From Rhabditophanes sp. KR3021 (Eukaryota > Nematoda > Chromadorea > Rhabditida > Alloionematidae), in assembly GCA_963281155.1 (NCBI GenBank), contig CAUJLY010000001.1, forward strand, positions 2,294,001 to 2,358,000: a stretch of DNA of 64,000 nt. Reading direction: 5' to 3'. Below are positions 1 through 11,650 of this stretch, in pieces (the stretch's first letter is position 1; the number at the start of each line of letters is the position of its first letter). Under the pieces are notes generated by a model that made no database searches, was not told the DNA's origin, and saw only the letters and a program-made list of their open reading frames with translations. Position numbers and translations under genes: made by a program.

Positions 1-681
1 GAAATGTTGCTTAAAACTGTAGTTAATTTATAACTTTCTGATTCTGGTACTAAAATATGATATAATAAAAGCCAATTAGTCTATTTTTAAGTTTCTGTTA
101 AAAAATAGATGATTCTAAGCCAATAAATTACCTTTGTTTGTAATGGCTTGAATTAAATATTTCTAAACCCAAATTAGTTTATTCCAATCTCAAAAAATAC
201 TATTGCAGATTCTATCCACTGTTTTTATAAATATCGTCTATCCTAAATTAATCTAAACTACAAAACCTTATCGAATTATTTTTAAATTAATGCAAATGCT
301 TGATCGGATCTGAACATTGGTTCTTGAATTTAGATAATCAAAAATGATCAATTAAGACCATTTTCGGCTAGTACAAATGATTGCTTTGACAATATTTGAA
401 TTTCTCATGATCATTTAATAAGAAGGATGTTGTAAAAACTTCCAATATCTTATCGTATAAGTTAGTAGCAAGATGGAAACCAAACATCATCTATATGTTC
501 CGTTTATCAGTTCATAACCAATACATCCCTCATAAACTAATCAACTTAAAACATTATCTTTGATATGCCGCTATCAACTTTATAAAAAATGATGAGGATG
601 AACTATGATTATAGTAAGTATAAAAAGAGAAACATCAAGCTTTAATTCACAAACTCTTTCGACATATTACTACTTATTGGA
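1..681. other. non-coding, with promoter of first gene
   Basis: AT-rich sequence with no supported gene. A TATA-like stretch (GTATAAAAAG) near 617-626 lies about 60 bp before the ATG at 682 and probably serves that gene. Confidence 0.5.
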
Positions 682-1554
682 ATGAAATATATGGTCCACC
701 TGCTGATCCTGTCATTATGTATTCCAGCTTTCGTTTGTTTTCAAGATTGTTCAACTGCAAAAGTAATGTCCTTGCCTTTGGATAGAATAATTTACATAAG
801 TCAGTTTAACATTAGCAGGGAAAATTTTACTTTCCAGGAGCTCAAAGTTATAGTTTACAATTTTACCTCTGACACTTGTGTTTCAACCGAATATGAATCT
901 TTTTACTCCGAATCCCTTGTTTATATTTTGGATCCTCTAATTGTGTATGAAATAAATGCACATTCATACAAACCTGATTGTGTTGATGCTGACTCAAAAT
1001 ATGTCCTGAACAATGTATGGGTTTCACCTGTTAAAAAAGATATTGTTCAAAAAACGGTTGATTCAAAATTTATGGAAAATGTGGAACAACAACGCATTAA
1101 GTTACAATTTGCAATTTTGAAAATTTGGAACGAATCAGATTTTAGCGAAATGCAACATTTATATCAAAGGAATAATAATATTGATGGATATCAAATTGTT
1201 GTAAGAAATGAAACAGCCGTTATGGAATTATGCAAAGATGTCGAAGCGAACGATATAGTGAGAAGTAAGAAAATTGGCAACACATGCTTTTCAAAAATCC
1301 CTGTAATTGTTGGAAATAAAACTATGTTTTCTACTGATGGAATCAACTTAGACTATGAGTCGGATATTGTAGAATGTCCTGTTGTTTTTAATGACGCACC
1401 TGTTTACACATATAAACAACTTTTATATTTAGCTGAAGTTTCAACAATAGTTATTTTGTTTTTGTTATGTGTGGTTTTCCTTTTGTCGTACAAGATTATA
1501 AAACTAAATAACCTTAAATGCAAGTCCCAATCTATTCAAGAAATTGAATCGTAA
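682..1554 (+). CDS. orphan secretory type I membrane protein, 290 aa
   Basis: A single open exon that I cannot assign to a family. Residues 1-20 form a hydrophobic signal peptide (MKYMVHLLILSLCIPAFVCF). An ectodomain of about 225 residues follows, with scattered cysteines and several N-glycosylation sequons. One transmembrane helix lies at about 250-270 (STIVILFLLCVVFLLSYKII), then a short lysine-containing tail. The predicted topology is cell surface or secretory pathway with the ectodomain outside. A TATA-like box lies about 60 bp upstream and AATAAA follows at about 1622. The signal and anchor layout resembles the unrelated gene at 20934. Function is unknown. Confidence 0.8.
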   Translation: MKYMVHLLILSLCIPAFVCFQDCSTAKVMSLPLDRIIYISQFNISRENFTFQELKVIVYNFTSDTCVSTEYESFYSESLVYILDPLIVYEINAHSYKPDCVDADSKYVLNNVWVSPVKKDIVQKTVDSKFMENVEQQRIKLQFAILKIWNESDFSEMQHLYQRNNNIDGYQIVVRNETAVMELCKDVEANDIVRSKKIGNTCFSKIPVIVGNKTMFSTDGINLDYESDIVECPVVFNDAPVYTYKQLLYLAEVSTIVILFLLCVVFLLSYKIIKLNNLKCKSQSIQEIES

Positions 1555-1639
1555 TTAGTATCATTTGATTGATGAGAAATTATCACAGATGTTTTTTTAT
1601 TGTTGTTATTTATGTTTGATTTAATAAAGAATAGAAAAT

Positions 1640-2180
1640 AACTGGTCGGTAATATTTCTCAAAATATAATTGATTGTGTGAAAATAGTTAGTTAGAACAG
1701 TCAAATTAATTAATGCAAGTGACAGATATAAATTTATTATTTTTTAAAACATCATAAAGGAAATAATAGTGTGCACCTACTGATTGTGAAAGTTTGCGCT
1801 TTATTCTGACCTGAACTGCATTTGACATTTTGATTATGTGATCGCATAATTTATAGTCTGTGGCAACTCCTATCAATATAAATGTAGAACAACATTTGTT
1901 CACCTAATAATGGACTAAAAAAAAGATTTCTAAAATTAAAAACATGAAGAGAAAAAATGAAATTACACATCACTAAAAAATGTAAATGTGTGAACACACA
2001 TCTGGATACTTTTTACTGACACACATATGATGTCATTGTTGAGTATAATTAAGAGATAAATTAAAAGATTGAATGTAGTAATAGTAAACGGAACCTAAGT
2101 TCAAAATCAACTTTCAACTATATAAAGACAACAAAAAGTTGACATAAAGAACAAATTCATATTTAATTAATTCTACTGAA
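1640..2180. other. intergenic
   Basis: No gene supported except the short ORF starting at 2181. A TATA-like element (CTATATAAAG) at about 2118-2127 lies about 60 bp before that ORF. Confidence 0.5.
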
Positions 2181-2291
2181 ATGATTTATTACACAGTCAT
2201 ATTATTACTATGCTTTGTCTACTTGATAGACGCACAATTTCTCCTATCTTTCTTTGAGCATTGCTGGTGCGGGAAAAGCAGTCTGGGTTAA
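2181..2291 (+). CDS. putative 36-aa secreted peptide
   Basis: A short ORF with promoter-like surroundings: a TATA-like box about 60 bp upstream and AATAAA about 55 bp after the stop. Residues 1-18 are a good signal peptide ending before Gln19. The remaining 18 residues contain HCWCGK followed by SSLG. The Gly-Lys pair after a cysteine looks like an amidation and dibasic-type processing point, which would suit a neuropeptide or a small disulfide peptide, but that is inference. Start choice is the only ATG in frame. It may equally be a chance ORF, since no relative is recognised. Confidence 0.45.
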   Translation: MIYYTVILLLCFVYLIDAQFLLSFFEHCWCGKSSLG

Positions 2292-4115
2292 GCTGAATAT
2301 TATAATTACTTATTTTAAATATTGTTTCCAATTTTTAATAATTAAATAAAAAGCCTTCATTTTAAGTATTTCTATTGTGTAATTTTTTTTAATTTAAATC
2401 TTGTAAAAATATGTATTAAATTTGTTGATTTTTAAGATATTTAATGCTTTGTGAAGAAAGCTAGAGATAAATACAACTTTTATTAAGCCAAATGAACATT
2501 ACAAATAGATTGCAAAAGCATATTTATTCATAATTATAATAAACAATCTGAAATTCCTAATAATCTTTTTTATTCAGTTATAAACAGAATTTGCACAATT
2601 TATAACCGATCCAACATAAGATACTTGAAGTTTAAATTCTGCATTTCAGATCGTAATTCATTTTTACAAAGAAATTACGTAGATAAATGGTTTAAGAAGA
2701 TAAAAATTTGAATTAGTATGCAACATTTTATGCCATCAAATCACAGATTTTTAATTAATATTTTAGTGAAACTTATATATTATACCAGATTCTTGCTGGA
2801 ATTAAGTTAATAAATACTTTAGATTTTCACAAATAATTATTACATTTTGTTTTACTATTAGAATCTTGATGGTTGTTACAATTTATCCTTCAAAAGTATC
2901 ATGCAAATATCAATTCTGTTTATAGACACACCATAAATTATAAATTTGACCATTGATGAAGGAAGATTGAACTTCGTCTTAAAACACAATTTCTATAAAA
3001 AAGTTTTCAACCGAGCCCTTGATAATTTAAAGTAATTAAAAGATTCTCAATTGTACTAATTAAAAAAATTCGTTCAAATTGTAACCCAATTTTGTGAATC
3101 ATTAAGAACTTAAAATTTATTGTTTTGCACTGCAATATATGGCAAACAAACTCATTGTCTTTTTTATTTATTATCTTGTTTGTTACAAAATATGATACAG
3201 ATTCAATTAGATCATTCGGATCATTCAAATATCAAAAAAATATCAAATTCTTCGGTTCATTCAGTAATACCATCGTACAGAATAATTCTTTTGTTAGTCA
3301 TAATGATATCTCAACTTTATTATTTATCAAGGATTTAACTAGTGCCATTTATTAAAATTATTTTTAAGTATGACATCATTGTGTTCTTAATTAGAATATT
3401 AAATAAGTCTGTAGTTTTGATGTTTTCGTCAATTCCGGTAGAAAAGTTTCTACTTAGCAATACTGAAGATCAAATAACTTCAACTGCAATTGGGTAAAAT
3501 ATATATCCATAATTATATAAATGTGCGGCTGATAAATGAAACACTTAATTATTTTTATGCATTAAATGGAAGCCGATATTGTAAGTGAAACTACTCTTCA
3601 ACAATGATATAAATAAAATTAAAGAATAATTAACTAAAATATTTATTTCACTCAAAATAACTCATACTTCCATAGATTACCGATACAAATCAGCATACTA
3701 TAGTAAATCTGTTAGTGCTTAGCTTATGATTGTTTTATTTTGTTTATTAATATAGTCAATATAGGACTTAGACCAGCTAAGGTTATTACTGTTGGATATA
3801 AGTTCCTTCACCAGAAACATTACAAATGTTGCTGTGTGTTTTTAGAATCTTCATGACAAACATCTTTGCCTAAACTAAATAATATACGTTCGTTTTAATT
3901 TTCCTGTATACTTCTTACTATCTAAATATGTTCAATTAGTCAACTAGATTATAATGTTGCATTGAAAGATGCCTATGTAGCGGCAGTTTAGTCTTTCAAT
4001 CTCGTTGTTGCGCATCTCAAATACATTCTTGAATCAACGAATTTTTTAAGACAACTTGCCGATCAACTATACAAGCGTTAGGCTTTAGATTGCCATTTGG
4101 TTTCAAGCTCAATTT
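2292..4115. other. long gene-poor stretch
   Basis: AT-rich sequence. The overlapping short ORFs at 3007-3355 on both strands have no signal peptide, domain or splice structure and look like chance. Nothing else seen. Confidence 0.5.
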
Positions 4116-4322
4116 AACGTGATCTTCCTTTTATAATTAATCTTGTATATACCTATTTCTTACATATTCATTCATTAACGTTTCTGTTAAACCACATCAC
4201 ATTCTCCTTAATCATGTCTAATGTTCCATCAAAGTACCACACTTACAACAATCATTCGTTAGATATAGCAACTTCCACGGTGGGAATTGTCCTTTTTCTG
4301 CCAAGTTTACTTATTTTGCCTT
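4116..4322 (+). pseudogene. possible sphingolipid delta-4 desaturase (DEGS-like) relic
   Basis: An open frame of 68 codons without a proper start. Its middle reads KYHTYNNHSLDIATSTV, recalling the second histidine box and following segment of DEGS-type desaturases (YHxxHHxYxxDxxxDxDxPT). The box is broken here because the HH is NN. A stretch upstream near 3970-4040 has weak similarity to the preceding segment of the family, with stops. If this is a relic it is old. Coincidence is quite possible. Confidence 0.25.
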
Positions 4323-5627
4323 AAATAATCAAACCGTGTGCTTACAATTTATGAATTGTCATAACAATATCACTTACTTAGGTTGCATTCAAGATTGATT
4401 TAGAACCAAGTGCTCAAAAGTTTCTACATTATTCTTTATTTTACACAAATGAATCCCCTATCAATTTTTTGATGGACACCGCATTTTTAGCCGTTCTCTT
4501 TTCCAATTCATTGAAATTATGAATAGTATTTCTACTTTATTATTTTTGCAAGTTTAAACCTATTTGCATTTAATGATGTTGTTAATGGACTTAAACAATA
4601 TGAATCAAATCTTTGTATTAGATATTTACACGAATAACAATTTATTTTAAATCTGCTACAATTAGTGGAACCATTTCATACTGCTTTATATATATAAATT
4701 TAAAATTTACATCTATCTCTTTTAGATACTTTTGGTTTCTCATTTATTATATCTTGATAAGTTATTGCGGCTTCAAACTTTTTTAAAATTTTGTTTGATA
4801 TATTTCTTTTACTTGAATCATCATGAACAAATTTATCATCAAGATTGGAGAATATAGAAAAGAAATTATGTAAAGAATAAGCAAGATTGTTGGACTAAGT
4901 GTGAACCACGCCTTCTTTTAAGCTTATGTTTGTTATGACATCTCTTGTAGCGATCAACCTTTTACAGCGGGTGAAGTTATGTCATTTAATACGTTTATAT
5001 GATTATCAATTATGTTGTAGTAACACGTTTAAGTGCCATTAATCTATTTACATCTATTGCTACACATGATTAATTATTGTTACAGATATCTTACGTACGC
5101 TCTTTCATAGCTACCTAAGATCATATTATCTCATTCCCTCTGTTAAGTATAGCCTATGATATATATAGGGTAAGCTTAATCATTGTTTAATTGTATCATT
5201 CTAACTACTTTAGTTTTTAACAAAGATTTAATTTAAGGAAGCTTACATTGGCACAAGCGCCTCTGTCTTTAATTAAGCAGGCCAATCCATTACTTGATTG
5301 TCGCAGTAATTGGCATACCTTATCTTTGCTTTTCTTTCAAATACAACTGAATTGAACTATTCCTTGTTTGCCAGTCATCTACAATGTACTCAAGATGTAA
5401 ATATATATCAACAAGTCCTCAATTTCAAATTTACTGTTCGTAATATTTTATTAATTATACCCATATACCAATATAAATATAATCAAATTTAAGTCGACAT
5501 GTACTGAGTAACACTAATTATATTAATCAGTTAGTTTGATAACTATACTCATTAAATGCACTTTCACATAGCTCAATAGAAAGCAAACAAACTATTTTTT
5601 TTTAAAATAAAGAAAAGTCTTTAATAT
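4323..5627. other. gene-poor stretch
   Basis: No supported gene. The 60-codon ORF at 5310-5492 has no recognisable feature. Confidence 0.5.
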
Positions 5628-5699
5628 GCCTTATTGGCTCAGGGGCAGAGCGTCTGTCTTGTAAACAGAAGGTCGCTGGTTCGATTCCAGCATAAGGCA
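5628..5699 (+). tRNA. tRNA-Thr (TGT)
   Basis: A complete cloverleaf of 72 nt. The acceptor stem GCCTTAT pairs with ATAAGGC and the discriminator is A. The D-arm is intact, anticodon loop CTTGTAA gives TGT, and the T-arm contains GGTTCGATTCC. A run of T follows, as expected for a Pol III terminator. Confidence 0.96.
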
Positions 5700-6002
5700 A
5701 AATTTTTTCCAAATATAGGTATAATTTAAAAAATATTAAAACTTCGCCTTGTGGCTAATTATGTGTTGTAAAAAGATATAATTTTGTTGAATTTAAATAA
5801 AACCGTTTCAATGAGACATCTACTTTGCCAAAATATTTTTTACTTTATGGCGAAGTATATGGAAAATGTATATTATTGCAATATGACAATTATTTTCAAC
5901 TGATATCAAAGTTTTATTAATGTTAAAAAATTGTAATTATTAATTTCACTTAAATTATTTATGTATAATAGTGGACACCCTTAGTACTTTAATCTCTTTG
6001 TT

Positions 6003-6425
6003 AGTCACCTTCAACCTTTTACAATTACTGACTATTTGTTTGGCAAATAATAAGCAAAAAAGACCACAATCGTATCCGTTTTTTTGTGGACAAGTTTTAA
6101 CTATGCAAACGTAGTCTTTAACATCTATTTGAGCATCTATTAATTTTTCTTAATTGATTTAACAAAAGTCAAAGAGTCAAGCGATTTAATTGTCCTTTTG
6201 ATGTTGTCAATTAATAGCAGAGTCCAATGAGAACCTTTCGAAAAGCCTCCTGTATTACCAATCAGAATGTGTTTGTCTTGATTAGATTGAAATTGCAACC
6301 TCCATACTTTTTCATAGCGTTCTTTCTGCTCAACTGAATCAAAATGTGCAAACATTAGGCTTGTTGACAAAGTATAATTCCAAAATGAAATCTTGGCATT
6401 TTCCTTGCTATCAATTGAAAGTTGC
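6003..6425 (-). pseudogene. Ulp1/SENP-type (C48) cysteine protease relic
   Basis: Two blocks in different frames on the minus strand. The first contains GSHWTLLLID...KSLDSL, which carries the catalytic His and Asp region of C48 de-SUMOylating or de-NEDDylating peptidases. The second contains CPQKNGYDCGLFCLLFA, with the Gln and the nucleophile Cys. Order and spacing fit a SENP8-like protease, but the blocks are separated by a stop and a frame change. I find no GT-AG pair that would restore frame, and there is no proper N-terminus. Most likely a decayed copy; an unrecognised intron is the alternative. Confidence 0.7.
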
Positions 6426-6439
6426 TACATGTAGGATTC

Positions 6440-7308
6440 AATTTGAAAGTCAAAAAGCCAGGATAAATAAATACTATTGTTATTCTTACTTTTATTGATA
6501 ACTTTTGGATATTCTTATTTTTTGAAGGATCATTGAGTTTTTTCCTTTTGATTGGAATGGATGAAAGTTCATTATTTAATTTTCTTTAACGAGAACATCT
6601 TTGAAGAACAAATAAATTCATGAATTAATCGCTTTATTATGCTATTTATCAATATCTGGCAAAAGTCAACTTTCTCGATTCATTCCAATCAAATACATTG
6701 TCAATTGCGTCATGTAATATTATTTGATTTGTTTTTTGTACTCTTCAATCTATTTTCGGCATGTTTTTTTAGTCTGATTTTGGTCTAGTTTTCTGTTATT
6801 CTAAACATTGTACAGCTGTATGCTTGAACTATTATTATAAATATCGTTATGTTCAATTCGTCTTATCATTTTTATTATCCAGAAAAATATATTTTGTTGG
6901 TCAAAAAACAAACGTTGACTAAATAGGTTGAAATAATGTCTTCTTTGCAAATAATATTTACTAATTGTTTCTTCATATACTTTGCTAATATATTTTGGTT
7001 AATAGAATTTAATTAAGCATATAAAGAAAGTAAAAGCTTTAATGTTTTAGTAAATATTCAGTATCTCAAACAATACCACATGTTTATCTAAATATAATTG
7101 ACGTTTATATTAATACAATAGAAACACTAATAAATTAATAGGAGAAAACAAGTTTGGCTTTATAGAAAACATAATTTGAACTTTGACTCGATAGAATTGT
7201 CATTCGTTCTCCTCTCAAACTATTTCACAACCCCTTTCAAATGTTTTTTAGGTAGTATTTGAAAAAAGCATTTATACCCCTTACCTTAAAGGTTAAAATA
7301 TACGTGAA
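6440..7308. other. intergenic
   Basis: No gene seen. The last 50 bp before 7309 contain a TATA-like TTTATACCCC that may belong to the next gene. Confidence 0.45.
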
Positions 7309-8193
7309 ATGATTGTATCTTTATTGCTTGCAATTATATTTATTGTTTCGTCTAACGGCTTGCTAGTTTATAAACCTGATGAAGGAAAATATCTTAATGG
7401 AACTTCCAAACCCAATCTGTTCTTTAAATTCGAACTTCCATCTTTATTGAATTGTGATATTACTGATACTAAAACCATCAAGCTTCATCCAGAAAAATAT
7501 GACTGCGATCAACAATTAATCTGGCATTTTGAACACATTAAAACTGCTTTTGTAAACTCAACTACAAACAATTGTGAAGAAATGAATGTTGTCAGCATGA
7601 TTTCAAAAAAGTACATAATGCCTATTAACTATCAGTTACAAAGACCAATTAAAATTCGTCCAATAACACATCAAGGAAAATGTGGAAAAGGATACATGGA
7701 AGGTTTCAATTTTTTCAGCTACAAACTCAATAATAATAAAAATATTTGGGAAAAAACAAATAATTCGCCGTCTTTAAGAGTTTTGAATAAATATCCTCCT
7801 AATGTAACAGAAGATGAGTATACACTGTATGAGCAAATGTTTATGTATGGCATGCAGATTGGTGCCATAAATGCAACTTTAGATTCTGAATTGGAAAATG
7901 CATCACATTTAGTTGATAATGGTACTATAAGTGACGATGAATTTAAAAATATTTTTAAAGAAAAACTTTCAATTACTGGAAATTCCATTTTTAGGAAGTC
8001 TTGTAAAATGTACAATGATTTAATAGATTTAATGGATTCACCAAAAGATATTACTAAAATCATAAGTTTATATTTGGATAAAATAGACATCAAGGCTGAA
8101 AGAACGGATAATGGCATAATAGTAAAGCAGTGTAAAGTCCTCGATACAAATAGCATTAAATTGGTACCTCTCATCAATCCAGATGATATTTAA
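7309..8193 (+). CDS. orphan secreted glycoprotein, 294 aa
   Basis: A single exon with a clear signal peptide at residues 1-17 (MIVSLLLAIIFIVSSNG). There is no second hydrophobic segment, so the product is probably secreted. The mature chain has seven cysteines and several N-glycosylation sequons (NGT, NST, NVT, NAT, NAS). The second half is charged and predicted helical. No domain is recognised. AATAAA follows within about 50 bp of the stop. Confidence 0.8.
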   Translation: MIVSLLLAIIFIVSSNGLLVYKPDEGKYLNGTSKPNLFFKFELPSLLNCDITDTKTIKLHPEKYDCDQQLIWHFEHIKTAFVNSTTNNCEEMNVVSMISKKYIMPINYQLQRPIKIRPITHQGKCGKGYMEGFNFFSYKLNNNKNIWEKTNNSPSLRVLNKYPPNVTEDEYTLYEQMFMYGMQIGAINATLDSELENASHLVDNGTISDDEFKNIFKEKLSITGNSIFRKSCKMYNDLIDLMDSPKDITKIISLYLDKIDIKAERTDNGIIVKQCKVLDTNSIKLVPLINPDDI

Positions 8194-8793
8194 GAACAGC
8201 TAAAATTTCATTTACATTAAATATTTGTATTTCCAATTTAATAAAGTTATTTTTAATGAAAAAGCTTTTGTACAATAAATTAAATATCAAAGCCTAAATA
8301 GGACAAGACATTTCCCGAATCATTATTTTTTCCACACAAATTTACTATTAAATATTCTCGCTGAGCGTCAAAGGCAGATGTCGAAGTCTTCGAATGTGTT
8401 TGTTTAAACGGTTGAGGAAATGTATTGAATAAAGGTGTTACAATAAACCAAGGTAAATAACGTATAAAGTTATTTTTTGTTTAATATAGTCTTTTTGTTG
8501 GTGAAAGCTGTTTAAACTTATTTTATATTGCAACTAAAAAATAAATCAAACGCAAATACTTTACTTTATTGTAACATATAATGGCAAATGTAGTCAAGTT
8601 TTCCATAAGTCTGTTGGCACAGCTTGGATGCTTCTATTTTGCATCTAGTAAGTGTTAACGAATTGAATAAAAGTGTAATATTGATATTTAAACCTTTTGT
8701 TACACATGTTAGTATTTGAAACTCAAATGTAGTATAAAAGAAGACAAGATTCCTTGAATTTCATCATCTTCTCACCTACATTCAAAAAACAAC
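8194..8793. other. intergenic; short ORF at 8581
   Basis: A 25-codon ORF at 8581-8658 has a hydrophobic N-terminal half and contains GTAAGT near its end. It could be the first exon of a lost secreted-protein gene, but no second exon was found. A TATA-like GTATAAAAGA at about 8732 serves the gene at 8794. Confidence 0.3.
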
Positions 8794-9213
8794 ATGCAAT
8801 TTTTTAAGGTAATAATTTTCTTCTCTTGTGTAGCTGTTTTAAAAATCTACGCTCAAACTACAACCACGATAGTCCCAACAACAACTGTTTTGGGTTCAAC
8901 AACAACTTCCTCAAGTATAACTACGACAATTGCAGGTACTTGCACAGATGCCGCCTCAAATTGTGCAAAGAATTTCGGATTTTGCAGACATGCCGTTTAT
9001 GCTAAAATAATGACGACTAATTGTTTCAAGGTAAATCAGATGCACATATTATCTCATACATTATTTTAGACCTGTTTTAATTGTGTTGCACCAGCTATAA
9101 AGAATCCAGCTTGTACAGATGTTGCTTCAAACTGTGTCAGTGCCCTTTGCGCAGATCCTCTTTGGACTTCAATTTACCTTGTTAACTGCAAATCAACTTG
9201 TGGAACTTGTTAA
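8794..9213 (+). CDS. secreted Thr-rich protein with two ShK domains
   Basis: Two exons, 8794-9030 and 9070-9213, joined in phase 0 across a 39-bp GT-AG intron; 126 aa. Residues 1-20 are a signal peptide. A Thr/Ser-rich, probably O-glycosylated linker follows to about residue 48. Two six-cysteine ShK-type (SXC) modules then start CTDAASNC and CTDVASNC, the second ending CKSTCGTC at the C-terminus. Such mucin-like ShK proteins are common in nematode secretions and surface coats. The intron falls inside the first module. The exact role is unknown. Confidence 0.85.
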
Positions 9214-9239
9214 CTGATAAATAAATGCATCGTTGTTAT

Positions 9240-11586
9240 TGTGAAAAAGACTTGAATAAACTCATTTAGAATCAACCTTTATTGTGCAGTTTATTATATT
9301 TTAAATATATCCTTTGCCAACAGATTTGATATTTCATTTAGCTTTCGTTAAACAACTATGCAGTATCACAAATTCTTTTTTGTGTTTTTTTCAAATATTC
9401 AGCTATATTAATTTTTTTGAATTGAATTTCGACGTCTACCATGATGTAAATATGCAAGACCATTCTAATTAAATCCGCTCTGTATAGTTTTTGAATCAAG
9501 TGCATCATGACAACCATTATCATTATTTCCAATCCACAATCTCCATATCATGTTAATAGGAGGATTGAGTATAAGTAGTATTTAGATATTGAAGTTTGAA
9601 AGTAATATCTTTGTATTTATTTTTGTCTATTTTTATAAGTATTCCTAAATTTCATGGCTAAGTTGAGCAAACAATCTAAAAAAATAAATTACTTTCGGTA
9701 TTCTTAGTACAATAGGGAAACATTTTTAACATATAAACATTTATCCGATTAAGATTCAAAACAGTTTGTCTTTATGCTGTGCTGACATTCCGGACAACAA
9801 TTAGAATGCTGCAACAAACGACCGTTGATCAAACCACACCTTTAAGTTTACCATTAACCAACATAGTTAACACGTCACTAGGTAATCTAATCATCTTTCA
9901 CTCATTCCCGAACATCATTATTATAATTATCTAAATTATATCGTGGATTTATTTATCATATCCCATATTATAGTTAAATCCTTAAAGTCAAAATTAAATC
10001 GAAAAATATAAGCCTTCACAAAAAGAAGCAAAACCAAACAGTTCAGATTAGTAAGTTATTAACTTTAAATTGTCATCATCTAATTGTTTAATATCTTATC
10101 CAGATGGCCACTATTTGTATGTATTTCTGTTATTATCAAATTTAAATAAAGTAAATTTATCTAAAGAGTGTAAAGTTATCGCCTTGAAACAAAAAAGATC
10201 CAAGCTTTGTCATTTCTCATCAATATAAGGAAATAAACAAGGAGAAAAGAGCTGTTATGAATAATCAGTTCAATACATTATGATGTTGCTACATTTTGAC
10301 AAAATTATACATAGGACAGTAATAAATATTTTTGTCATTTATTCAAAAGATCCTTACAATTTTTTACGTCTTACTCACAATTATTTACATAACAACTTTA
10401 CAGTGAAAAAATGTTAATATGTATATGTAGTTCAAATATTTTTTCGTATCCCCCAAATCTATTATCAACATATCAATCATTTAAATATTGTAGGAATAAC
10501 TTTCATTTAACCTTCATTTTTTCAATAAAGTTTGTGATCATTTCGTAAATGTCATACCCTATTAAAATTGTATTATTCAAGTGTATTTACTATGAAAATT
10601 GAAGTTATCATTAAAAGTTAATTTTTATTACAAAGAATTGAATTTTCAGTTGAACAATAATTGAAAATAAATTTGTTTACGTATGATTTAATCAAACATA
10701 CATATATTCTAGAATTTATTAAAATTAACATACAAAAATGTGAACACTGCCAATCATTTTTTAAATCTATATAAGATACAAAATGACAATAAAAGTCAAT
10801 TAGCCCAAATAACTATAATAACAAAAACAATATGATATTTACATCAACAAAGTATTTATTTACTATTTGCATGTTTACATATAAATCAAGTTTTTTTGTG
10901 AATAAAGATGGTTTGAGTTTTCCAAGAAATAAAAACTTACGCTAAAGGTGAAATTTTATACGTTATTTGGGATAGATAAATTAGCACAAATTACAACCTT
11001 GTCAACACATTAAAGATTTATTTCCATCTAATTACACAATCAATGTAGTTTTGCCTGATTTTTAAAATGCTAATTTTATAATGGATTCAATTTGGGTGAT
11101 TTAATTAACAAGACTCTTTAAGTCCATTAAAAGAATAAATTAATTCAAGTTTCCTCAAAATAGATAACTTTTATCCACTTTTTGCGGAACATAGATTCGT
11201 CATATTTAATTTCCAAATTAAACTGCAATCAAACGTTCATAACAAATTTCCAAAATGCACTTAATTAATGAATGAAAAAAATAGTATTTTATTTTTACAT
11301 GAAAAAACCAACAAACACTTAAAAATGGAATTAATGGAAGTATATCCAAACATTGTGTTGCCACTATCTTTATGACATCACAAAAGATTTTTTCATAATA
11401 AAAAAATAATTATCAGATTAAACCAGTATGCCAAACCATTGTTTGGAAGAAATTAATCTAGTTATATGTATGTCAATGTATTGAAAGAGAAATTCCTTGA
11501 TTAATTATGGGGATGGCAGAGTAATTTTAAAAGCTCTAATATTGTATCTGTTGGTAATCAGGATTTGTGAAGAGCATTTTGGACAG
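9240..11586. other. long gene-poor stretch
   Basis: No gene can be supported. A short minus-strand frame near 9755-9840 contains NCCPEC, recalling a VWC-type cysteine module, but it is bounded by stops. The rest is AT-rich and unremarkable. Confidence 0.5.
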
Positions 11587-11650
11587 TATAAAAGGATTTG
11601 TTTAAAATATTTTATTCATATCGTATTTAGATACATATTTGCATCTAATA

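Noticed and set aside
3007..3355. Three overlapping 72-76 codon ORFs on both strands
   Set aside because: Mutually overlapping, low complexity, no supporting features.
7719..8177. 152-codon minus-strand ORF inside the 7309 gene
   Set aside because: Antisense shadow of the secreted protein gene, which has the signal peptide and flanking signals.
9755..9840. Minus-strand NCCPEC fragment resembling a VWC module
   Set aside because: Too short, bounded by stops, no signal peptide or partner exon.
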